Shown: positions 1 to 6,080 of the stretch, piece by piece
Layout: every line of letters begins with the position of its first letter
How positions within the stretch are numbered: position 1 is the stretch's first letter
Assembly: GCA_900549555.1 (NCBI GenBank)
Contig: UROO01000012.1
Span: forward strand, 1-33,645
Origin: an uncultured Collinsella sp.
GTDB taxonomy: Bacteria; Actinomycetota; Coriobacteriia; Coriobacteriales; Coriobacteriaceae
Reading direction: 5' to 3'
Length of the DNA: 33,645 nucleotides
The notes under the pieces: model-generated
What the model was told of the DNA's origin: nothing
What the model saw: the letters and a program-made list of their open reading frames with translations, nothing else
Database searches by the model: none
Program-made: the position numbers and the translations under genes

Positions 1-51
1 ATACGATATAGGAGTCCGTCTCGTGGGCTCGGAGATGTGTATAAGAGACAG
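1..51 (+). other. Sequencing adapter (Nextera i7 side), not genomic
   Basis: Bases 18-51 match the 34-base Nextera read-2 transposase adapter exactly, ending in the mosaic-end motif AGATGTGTATAAGAGACAG. Bases 10-17 (AGGAGTCC) are the reverse complement of Nextera index N705, and bases 1-9 resemble the end of the P7 primer with one mismatch. This is library-preparation sequence left at a contig end. Translation of it gives the well-known artefact peptides MCIRDS and MYKRQ, so any protein that appears to start here has a false N-terminus. Confidence 0.97.
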
Positions 52-622
52 CCCGTATTCCGCCTACGCCGCGGCTATCGGCTCGCTCAAGGGCCCGCGC
101 CACGGCGGCGCCAATGCCAAGGTCGTGTCTATGCACGAGGACATCCGCGCGCATGTCTCCAACTGGGAGGACGAGGACGAGGTCGCGGCCTACCTGGGCA
201 AGATCCTCGACAGGCAGGCTTTCGACGGCACGGGCCTCATCTACGGTATGGGCCACGCCGTCTATACGCTCAGTGACCCACGCGCCGAGGTGTGCCGCCG
301 TTACGCGCGCACGCTTGCCGCCAAGAAGGACTTGGGCGAGGAGTTCGCGCTCATCGAGCGCATCGAGCACCTGGCACCGCAGGTGATGCGCGACCACGGC
401 ATGACCAAGCCCATCTGCGCCAACATCGACCTGTACACGGGCTTTATCTACAAGATGCTCGGCGTGCCCGAGACGCTCTTTACGCCGCTATTCGCCGTCG
501 CCCGCATGGCCGGCTGGTCGGCGCACCGCATGGAAGAGCTCTTCTGCGCGCACCGTATCATCCGCCCCGCCTATCGTCCGGTGATCGAGCCGCTGGAGTA
601 CAAGCCGCTCGCCGACCGCTAG
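52..622 (+). CDS. gltA: Citrate synthase, 3' portion (5' truncated by contig end)
   Basis: Condenses acetyl-CoA with oxaloacetate to citrate at the entry to the oxidative TCA branch; cytosolic. The visible 189 residues are the C-terminal half of the usual ~430. They contain the GPRHGGAN segment with the first active-site His (visible residue 17), the GMGHAVY motif with the second His (residue 68), and NIDLYTGF, whose Asp matches the third catalytic residue. The reading frame runs from about base 53; sequence upstream is adapter, so the true start is missing. The gene ends in TAG and is followed 20-60 bases later by a good intrinsic terminator, so it is the last gene of its transcript. The family assignment is secure; the exact class (2-methylcitrate synthase is the alternative) cannot be settled from a fragment. 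Confidence 0.93.
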
Positions 623-644
623 GACGCGGACCGTTATAGAACTC

Positions 645-683
645 GAGCGTGGTCAGGGACCCAAGCCCTCGGCCACGCTTTTT
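645..683 (+). terminator. Intrinsic terminator after gltA
   Basis: The stem GCGTGG (647-652) pairs with CCACGC (673-678), with an inner AGGG/CCCT helix, and is followed directly by five T. It lies between the gltA stop (622) and the next gene's start (709). Confidence 0.85.
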
Positions 684-708
684 ATGCCAGTAGAAAGGAT
701 CGCAACGA

Positions 709-1551
709 ATGATTGTGTTTTCCGATATGGATGGGACGCTGCTGACGAGCGATAAGCAAATGAGCGATGCCACCTGGGCAATGCTCGACGAGCTCGCACG
801 TCGTGGCATCGAGTTTGTTCCCTGCACGGGGCGTCCGCTGTCGGGCATCTTTGAGCCCATCCTCGCCCACCCCGCCGTACACTACGCGGTCTGTGCCAAC
901 GGTGCCAGCGTCTGGCAGCTCGACGACGGTACGCCCACCGATGTCTCACGTGCTACGCGCATTTTGAGCCGACCGCTCGACCGCGCCATCGCCCACCGCG
1001 TCCATAGCATTGCCGCCGGCCATGACGTCACCTTCGATATCTTCGCGGACGGGCAGTGCTTCCTCCCCCGCTCGCTCTACACGCGCCTGGACGAATTCTG
1101 CGGCGGCGACCCCCACATCGCGGCTTCGCTCAAGCGCACACGAACACCGATCGATATGGATATCGACAGCAAGATCGACGAGGTCGAGACACTCGAACGC
1201 ATCGCCATGTACTGGCACAACCCGGCCGATCGCGACGTCATCGCGGCGGAGCTCGACACGCTCGGAGGCATTGAGGTCACGCGTTCGTACGCCATGAATA
1301 TCGAGGTCATGGGCGAGGGCGCTACCAAGGGAACAGCCCTCACGTGGCTATGCGAGCACCTGGGCGAGCGTCTCGCCGACGCCTGGGGCTTCGGCGACAA
1401 CATCAACGACATTCCCATGCTGCAGGCAGCAGGCCATGGCATGGCCATGATCAACGGCGAGCCCGAGGACCGCGACGCCGCCGACGCCATCACCGAATAC
1501 GACAACGACCACGACGGCGTCGCCCGCACCATCATGGCCGCCCTCGCCTAG
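709..1551 (+). CDS. HAD-superfamily Cof-type sugar/nucleotide phosphatase
   Basis: Predicted Mg-dependent small-molecule phosphatase of the HAD-IIB (Cof) subfamily, 280 residues, which is the family's usual length. Motif I is DMDGT near residues 6-10, with the nucleophile and acid/base aspartates. Motif II Thr lies in the PCTGRP region (about residue 40) and motif IV is GDNINDIPM near the C-terminus. The cap region between them is the alpha/beta IIB type. The ATG is preceded by AAAGGA at good spacing and follows the gltA terminator. The substrate cannot be inferred from sequence; family members act on sugar phosphates, FMN, PLP and similar. The stop codon is the TAG of a TAGTCATTGG direct repeat that begins the 3' intergenic element. 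A second, different Cof protein is encoded convergently at 1669-2463. Confidence 0.9.
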   Translation: MIVFSDMDGTLLTSDKQMSDATWAMLDELARRGIEFVPCTGRPLSGIFEPILAHPAVHYAVCANGASVWQLDDGTPTDVSRATRILSRPLDRAIAHRVHSIAAGHDVTFDIFADGQCFLPRSLYTRLDEFCGGDPHIAASLKRTRTPIDMDIDSKIDEVETLERIAMYWHNPADRDVIAAELDTLGGIEVTRSYAMNIEVMGEGATKGTALTWLCEHLGERLADAWGFGDNINDIPMLQAAGHGMAMINGEPEDRDAADAITEYDNDHDGVARTIMAALA

Positions 1552-1605
1552 TCATTGGTAGTCATTGGGGACGTTCTTGAATGACTAGTCGTTAGGGACA
1601 CTCTT
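1549..1605 (+). repeat. GGGGACGTTC/GACTAGTC 3'-end element, copy 1
   Basis: Two tandem TAGTCATTGG units (1549-1558 and 1559-1568) lead into GGGGACGTTC, GACTAGTC and GACACTCTT. Bases 1559-1605 align with 41 of 47 identities to the reverse strand of 2626-2672. AGTCATT (1560-1566) and AATGACT (1580-1586) can pair into a hairpin. The first TAG is the stop codon of the upstream HAD gene. A further GGGGACGTTC occurs on the minus strand at 1649-1658, just after the stop of the HAD gene on that strand. Confidence 0.75.
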
Positions 1606-1668
1606 CGCGAAAAGCTGCAAGGACTGTCCCCCACTGCCGGCAGAACGGGAACGTCCCCATCTGTCGGA

Positions 1669-2463
1669 TTAAGCGAGGCCCTCTAGCACACGGCGGAGCT
1701 CCTGCTGGACAGCGTGGTCGCGGTTGCGCCCCACCACACGATCGGCCACCGCTTTGAGCGCCGGACGCGCGTTTTCCATCGCGCAGCCCGTGCCGACAAA
1801 GCGAATGATCTCGTAGTCGTTCATCGAGTCGCCAAACGCCATGATCTCGTCGCGTCCAATGCCGTAATGCTCCGCAAGCTGTGCGATGCCCGAGGCCTTC
1901 GACACACCGGGCTGCATGGCATCGATCCACGCGTTGCCCGAAGGCGCAAAGGTAAAGAGCTGACCGAGTTCTCGCTGCAGCACGTACGCGCTGTCCATAA
2001 CGGCACAGTCATCGCAAAAGATACTCGCCTTGATGATATTTACGCTGGGATCGGGCAGTTCCCAAATGCGCTCGGCATTGGGAAGGTCCTTATCGACCTC
2101 GCGTACGAACTTGCACTCGTCATCGAGCAAGAAGGATTTGGTTCGGTCAAAGAGCGCAAGATGCAAATTGGGAAACGTCCCGACGGCCTGGGCGAGCTTT
2201 CGAATCGCCAGGTGCGAATACACCTCACGGTCCACCATCTTTCCGTCGGCGTAGACCTGGGCACCGTTAGCTGCGACAAAGTCCATCTTGTCACGAACGG
2301 GCGCAAAGAACTCGCACAGTCGATCGTAGCGACGACCTGACGATGCGGCAAAATGCACGCCATGCTCGCGTAGCGCCAGGATCAGTTCATAGGTTTCGGG
2401 AGGCACCTGGCCGTTTTCGTCAAGCAACGTGCCGTCCATATCGGATGCAATCAGTTTAAACAT
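1669..2463 (-). CDS. HAD-superfamily Cof-type phosphatase
   Basis: Predicted HAD-IIB phosphatase of 264 residues, unrelated in detail to its convergent neighbour. Motif I is SDMDGTLLDE (residues 8-17), motif II is ASSGRRYDR (about 41-49), the motif III Lys lies in VSKASG, and motif IV is GDSMNDYEII. It acts on an unknown phosphorylated metabolite. The ATG at 2463 has AGGGAG seven bases upstream, but that Shine-Dalgarno sequence lies inside one arm of a long hairpin (2469-2530), so translation may depend on leader folding. Inverted copies of a 47-base repeat lie on either side of the gene with its leader (1559-1605 and 2626-2672). It may be co-transcribed from ade, or driven by a weak candidate promoter (TTTGCT, 16 bases, TATGAC at 2547-2574). 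Confidence 0.9.
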   Translation of the reverse strand: MFKLIASDMDGTLLDENGQVPPETYELILALREHGVHFAASSGRRYDRLCEFFAPVRDKMDFVAANGAQVYADGKMVDREVYSHLAIRKLAQAVGTFPNLHLALFDRTKSFLLDDECKFVREVDKDLPNAERIWELPDPSVNIIKASIFCDDCAVMDSAYVLQRELGQLFTFAPSGNAWIDAMQPGVSKASGIAQLAEHYGIGRDEIMAFGDSMNDYEIIRFVGTGCAMENARPALKAVADRVVGRNRDHAVQQELRRVLEGLA

Positions 2464-2468
2464 AGAAA

Positions 2469-2530
2469 AGCTCCCTTCGGGCTTGTTGGAATCGAACGTG
2501 TATCCGATTCCAACGTACCCAAAGGGAGCT
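2469..2530 (-). promoter_or_regulatory. Leader hairpin with T-run overlapping the SD of the HAD gene
   Basis: Plus-strand arms: AGCTCCCTT (2469-2477) pairs with AAGGGAGCT (2522-2530), GGG (2479-2481) with CCC (2518-2520), and GTTGGAATCG (2485-2494) with CGATTCCAAC (2505-2514), around a short loop. Read on the minus strand the stem is followed by TTTT and then, two bases on, by the start codon. It could end ade transcription, attenuate the HAD gene, or hide its ribosome binding site, which is part of the outer helix. Confidence 0.75.
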
Positions 2531-2625
2531 CAAATAAGACCCCGCAGTCATAAACGTTACATGGACCTAGCAAATAGCTCACGCGTGCCAGAGGTCTCAC
2601 GGTCGCGGCGTAAGGCGACACGCCA

Positions 2626-2672
2626 AAGAGTGTCACCGACGACTAGTCGTTTAAGAACGTCCCCGATGACTA
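2626..2672 (-). repeat. GGGGACGTTC/GACTAGTC 3'-end element, copy 2
   Basis: Reverse-strand homologue (41/47) of 1559-1605. Its first three bases, TAG, are the stop codon of adenine deaminase. It carries TAGTCAT, GGGGACGTTCTT, GACTAGTC and GACACTCTT in the same order. The orientation is sense relative to the gene it follows, as for copy 1. Confidence 0.75.
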
Positions 2673-4490
2673 GTCGGCGTAGGTGAAGGTGGTGACGTCG
2701 AACATGCCCTCGGGGCGGATGCGGAGCGTCGGAATCACCGGCAGGGGCAGGAAGATGATGCCCATGATGGGGTCGAGCGGCGGCTCGATGCCCATGGCGC
2801 GCGCCTTGACCATAAAGTCGTCATGCTGCGCGGCGACATCCTCGGCCGTACCCTCACTCATCAGACCACCAAGCGCCAGCGGAATACGCGCCACGACCTC
2901 GCCATTGCGTACCAGCACGTGACCGCCCTGGCCCACGGCCTCGACGGCAGCCATCATATCTGCGGCGTTGTCGCCCACCACGCACACGTTGTGCGAGTCG
3001 TGGCCAATCGTCGAGGCGATAGCGCCGCCCGCGATGGTAAAGCCGCGCACCCAGCCGCGGCCGATATGCTTGCCGACGAGCCCCATGCCGGCGGGACCGT
3101 CGCCATCGGCGCCCTCAGCCTGCAGTGACACGCCGCGGCCGTGACGCTCGATCAGCATAATGCGGCGCAGGCCCTCGGCGCTCTCGGGGCGAGCCATACC
3201 CGTGATGGCCTTGCCCGGCACCACGTCAATCACGGCCTCGCCCGGCTTAAAGGCATAGTCGAACACGTCGAGCGATAGCTTCGGCAGCTTAACGGAAGCA
3301 CGCAGCTCATCGGCAAGGGCCGCAACCTCAGCCATCTCGGGTGCGATCTCGCCCACAAAGGTGCCGTCCTGCGCCACCAGAGCACCGGCGGCATATACGC
3401 GATGCGGAGCCGTGGCAAACGTCAGGTCATTGAGCACCAGCAGGTCGGCACGCTTGCCCGGGGCAATCGCACCACGCAGCTCGTGCGGGTCGCGGCAACC
3501 GTGGTCCAGGCCAAATGCCTCGGCCGTGGACAGGGACGCCATAGAGATGGCAACCACGGGGTCAATACCGGCCTCGATAGCCACGCGGCAGGCATTGTCG
3601 ATCATACCGGTCGAAAGCGCGTCGGAGGGAGCGCGGTCATCGGTCGCAAAACAGCAGCGGCGGGCACGGGCGGGGTTTTCCAGCAGCATCGGCGACAGGT
3701 TAGCCAGGTCATGGATGCACGTGCCTTCGCGCAGCATCACATACATGCCGCGAGATAGCTTGTCGAGCGCCTCCTCGGGAATCGTCGACTCGTGGTCGGC
3801 GATAATGCCCGCCGCGGCATAGGCATTGAGGTCCTTGCCGGCAACGAGCGGCGCATGGCCGTCGACCTGCTTGGACGGCGTCTGGTTGGCAGCATCGATG
3901 CGAGCACAGGTCTCGGGGTCGGCCATAAAGACACCCGGCAGGTTCATCATTTCGCCCAGACCAAAGACATCGACCGGATGCTCGGCAAAAAACGCCTGCA
4001 TGTCAGCGGCGGTAATCACAGCGCCCGCCTGTTCATCGGGCAGTGCGGGCACGCACGAGGGCATCATGTACTTGATGGAAATGGGCGCGCGACGGCCGTC
4101 CTCGATCATAAAGCGCAGGCCGTCCAGGCCGGAAACATTAGCGATCTCGTGGCTGTCGGCAATAGCGGTGGTGGTACCGCGCGTCGCCGCCATGCGCGCA
4201 TACTCGGCAGGGCGGATGTTCGAAGACTCGATATGCAAGTGTCCGTCAATAAAACCGGGGGCAAGATAGCGGCCCTGGCAATCGATGACCTCGGCAGCCT
4301 CATACGTACCGGCGGCATCGTCGCGACCGTCGTAGAGCACACCGACGATCACGCCATCCTTGACGGCAACGCTACCGGGCGCCACGCGCTGGCCGTACAC
4401 ATCGACAATCTGTGCGTTGGCAAACAGCGTGTCAACGGGTACACGACCCTCGGCGGCCTCGATCACAGATCTCATGACCTCAACGGACAT
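2670..4490 (-). CDS. ade: Adenine deaminase
   Basis: Hydrolyses adenine to hypoxanthine and ammonia in purine salvage or breakdown. The 606 residues fit the bacterial Ade (COG1001) family. Visible motifs are the metal-binding GFIDGHLHIESS (His 84 and 86), DSHEIANVSG, CFATDDRAPSD with a metal-ligand-type Asp, and the family-specific C-terminal HDSHNVCVVG. The start is the ATG at 4490 because AGGAG stands six bases upstream and known Ade proteins begin at this level; a 42-codon upstream extension to 4616 would read through a terminator and is unlikely. A terminator-like hairpin lies just before the ribosome binding site, suggesting leader control. The stop codon is donated by a repeat element. 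Confidence 0.95.
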   Translation of the reverse strand: MSVEVMRSVIEAAEGRVPVDTLFANAQIVDVYGQRVAPGSVAVKDGVIVGVLYDGRDDAAGTYEAAEVIDCQGRYLAPGFIDGHLHIESSNIRPAEYARMAATRGTTTAIADSHEIANVSGLDGLRFMIEDGRRAPISIKYMMPSCVPALPDEQAGAVITAADMQAFFAEHPVDVFGLGEMMNLPGVFMADPETCARIDAANQTPSKQVDGHAPLVAGKDLNAYAAAGIIADHESTIPEEALDKLSRGMYVMLREGTCIHDLANLSPMLLENPARARRCCFATDDRAPSDALSTGMIDNACRVAIEAGIDPVVAISMASLSTAEAFGLDHGCRDPHELRGAIAPGKRADLLVLNDLTFATAPHRVYAAGALVAQDGTFVGEIAPEMAEVAALADELRASVKLPKLSLDVFDYAFKPGEAVIDVVPGKAITGMARPESAEGLRRIMLIERHGRGVSLQAEGADGDGPAGMGLVGKHIGRGWVRGFTIAGGAIASTIGHDSHNVCVVGDNAADMMAAVEAVGQGGHVLVRNGEVVARIPLALGGLMSEGTAEDVAAQHDDFMVKARAMGIEPPLDPIMGIIFLPLPVIPTLRIRPEGMFDVTTFTYAD

Positions 4491-4510
4491 ACATACTCCT
4501 TTAACCGTAG

Positions 4511-4546
4511 AAAAAAGCTGCGGAGCGGACAGGCCTTCACCGCAGC
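4511..4546 (-). terminator. Terminator/attenuator in the ade leader
   Basis: On the minus strand, GCTGCGG pairs with CCGCAGC (plus 4540-4546 and 4517-4523) and is followed by six T. It ends about 20 bases before the ade start, immediately ahead of the ribosome binding site. That position suits transcription attenuation. The sequence upstream (4547-4642) has several GCCG/CGGC pairing options but no riboswitch class I recognise. Confidence 0.75.
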
Positions 4547-4642
4547 AAACCAATAGCCATTGTATGCCCAAAAGGAGGCCGCCGATAACACCCCTTCCGC
4601 TTAACGGCACCGCCAAATGATCCCTTGGGGACGGAGGAAAAA

Positions 4643-4709
4643 AGTTGCGGTGGAATAGTTCCTACCTGGGCGCCCGTATGGCATTTTTAGGAACTATTTC
4701 ACCGCAACT
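4643..4709. repeat. AGTTGCGGTGAAATA hairpin repeat, copy 1
   Basis: A 22-base left arm (4643-4664) pairs with a right arm (4688-4709) with one mismatch, around a 23-base loop. The outer part, AGTTGCGGTGAAATA, is shared with copies at 23265 and 26045; the inner part here is GTTCCTA/TAGGAAC. On the minus strand it is followed by a T-run (plus 4637-4642), so it can act as a second terminator behind tyrS. Confidence 0.85.
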
Positions 4710-4710
4710 C

Positions 4711-4743
4711 AAAAGGCCACAGTCGGGAGTTCCGGCTGCGGCC
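4711..4743 (-). terminator. Intrinsic terminator after tyrS
   Basis: On the minus strand the stem runs from GGCCGCAG to CTGTGGCC with an inner CGG/CCG helix, and is followed by TTTTG. It begins about 30 bases after the tyrS stop. Confidence 0.8.
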
Positions 4744-4772
4744 CTATTGCACATGTTAGGTTGACCTACTTG

Positions 4773-5984
4773 CTAGACCAACTTAAAGCCCTTGCGCTTG
4801 CCCACGGAGAGGGTGTCGCCCAGCTTGAGGGCGCTGGGGTCGATGTTGTAGCTCTTGGAAGCCACGGCCTTGCCGTTGATCTTGACGCCGCCGCCGTCGA
4901 TGTCGCGACGGGCCTGGCCGGCGCTGGCCGAAAGGCCCAGGTCCTTGAGCAGGCCGGCGAGGTAGATCTGGCCCTCGTCGTTAACAGTCAGCTCAACATG
5001 CTTCTCGGGGAAGTCGGCGAGCTGGCCCTCCTTGAACACGCGGTCGAACTCGGCCTGTGCCTCGTCGCCGGCACCGGCGCCGTGGTAGGTGTCGCACAGG
5101 TCGCGGCCCAGAGCGCGCTTGAGCTCATAGGGATCGGCGGAGCCGTCGGCCAGAGCAGCGTCGATCTTGTCGACCTCGGCCGGGGTGAGCGAGCTCGCCA
5201 GGCGGTAGTACTTGCCGATCATCTCGTCGGGGATGGACATGGTCTTGCCGAACATATCCTTGGGCGCGTCGGTCAGGCCGATGTAGTTACCGTAGGACTT
5301 GGACATCTTACGGACGCCATCGGTGCCCTCGAGCAACGGCATGGTGAGCGCGATCTGGGGCTCCATGCCCATCTTCTCCATGAGCTCACGGCCGGCGAGC
5401 AGGTTGAAGAGCTGATCGGTGCCGCCCATTTCCACGTCGGCCTTGATCTGCACGGAGTCGTAAGCCTGCATCACGGGATACAGGAACTCATGCAGGGCGA
5501 TCGGCGTCTGGGACTGGTAGCGCTTGGTAAAGTCGTCGCGCTCGAGAATACGGGCGACGGTGAACTTGGAGCACACCTGCAGCAGGCCGGCCAGATCCAT
5601 CGACAAGATCCAGTCGCCGTTGTGCACGATGGTGGTCTTCTCGGGATCCAGGATCTTCATGGCCTGGCTCACGTAGGTCTCGGCGTTGGCCTCGATCTGC
5701 TCCTGCGAAAGCTGCGGGCGGGTGGAGTTCTTGCCCGAAGGATCGCCAATCAGCGCGGTACCGTTGCCGATGATGAGGGTGACGTTGTGGCCCAGGTCCT
5801 GGAACTGACGCATCTTGCGCAGGGGCACGGCATGGCCCAGGTGCAGGTCGGGGCTGGTGGGATCGACGCCGAGCTTGATGTTGAGGGGCTCGCCCTTCTC
5901 AAGCTTCTTGCGAAGGTCGGCCTCGGGGACGATCTGCGCGGCGCCCGAGGTGATGATACGCATTTGCTCGTCAACAGACAGCAT
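4773..5984 (-). CDS. tyrS: Tyrosyl-tRNA synthetase
   Basis: Charges tRNA-Tyr with tyrosine; cytosolic class I synthetase of 403 residues. The HIGH-type signature is HLGH at residues 48-51 and the second signature is KMSKS at 226-230. GGTDQ (187-191), a tyrosine/ATP pocket element, lies between them. The last ~60 residues form an S4-type RNA-binding domain (GQARRDIDGGGVKING region). The ATG at 5984 has GGAGG at normal spacing. A hairpin (6006-6032) stands just upstream in the leader, which is too short for a T-box. The gene is followed by an intrinsic terminator and then a dispersed hairpin repeat. Confidence 0.97.
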   Translation of the reverse strand: MLSVDEQMRIITSGAAQIVPEADLRKKLEKGEPLNIKLGVDPTSPDLHLGHAVPLRKMRQFQDLGHNVTLIIGNGTALIGDPSGKNSTRPQLSQEQIEANAETYVSQAMKILDPEKTTIVHNGDWILSMDLAGLLQVCSKFTVARILERDDFTKRYQSQTPIALHEFLYPVMQAYDSVQIKADVEMGGTDQLFNLLAGRELMEKMGMEPQIALTMPLLEGTDGVRKMSKSYGNYIGLTDAPKDMFGKTMSIPDEMIGKYYRLASSLTPAEVDKIDAALADGSADPYELKRALGRDLCDTYHGAGAGDEAQAEFDRVFKEGQLADFPEKHVELTVNDEGQIYLAGLLKDLGLSASAGQARRDIDGGGVKINGKAVASKSYNIDPSALKLGDTLSVGKRKGFKLV

Positions 5985-6005
5985 TGGGTATCCTCCTTTT
6001 GCTAT

Positions 6006-6032
6006 AGCACCCTCGCCGAAAACGGCGGTGCT
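6006..6032 (-). promoter_or_regulatory. Short hairpin in the tyrS leader
   Basis: AGCAC (6006-6010) pairs with GTGCT (6028-6032) and CGCCG (6014-6018) with CGGCG (6023-6027), around an AAAA loop. It lies about 20 bases upstream of the tyrS start, between the U32 stop (6081) and the ribosome binding site. On the minus strand no T-run follows, so it is not a standard terminator. Its role is unknown. Confidence 0.5.
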
Positions 6033-6080
6033 GGAAGTCCATAAACTCTCTTATGATAACAAACTGACGCGACGCAGCAT

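Noticed and set aside
23..276. Apparent proteins starting MGSEMCIRDS and MYKRQ
   Set aside because: Their N-termini are translations of the sequencing adapter; only the citrate synthase frame after base 52 is real.
2469..2530. tRNA or tRNA-like T-arm in the HAD leader (GTTCGATTCC)
   Set aside because: The loop is the wrong size and there is no D-arm, anticodon arm or acceptor stem.
4491..4616. N-terminal extension of adenine deaminase to 4616
   Set aside because: It would translate across a strong terminator hairpin, and the ATG at 4490 has a clear AGGAG and matches the family N-terminus.
4547..4642. Purine riboswitch before ade
   Set aside because: The conserved loop sequences of the purine aptamer are not visible on the transcribed strand.
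5985..6080. T-box leader before tyrS
   Set aside because: The gap is under 100 bases and lacks the conserved T-box sequence; only a small hairpin is present.
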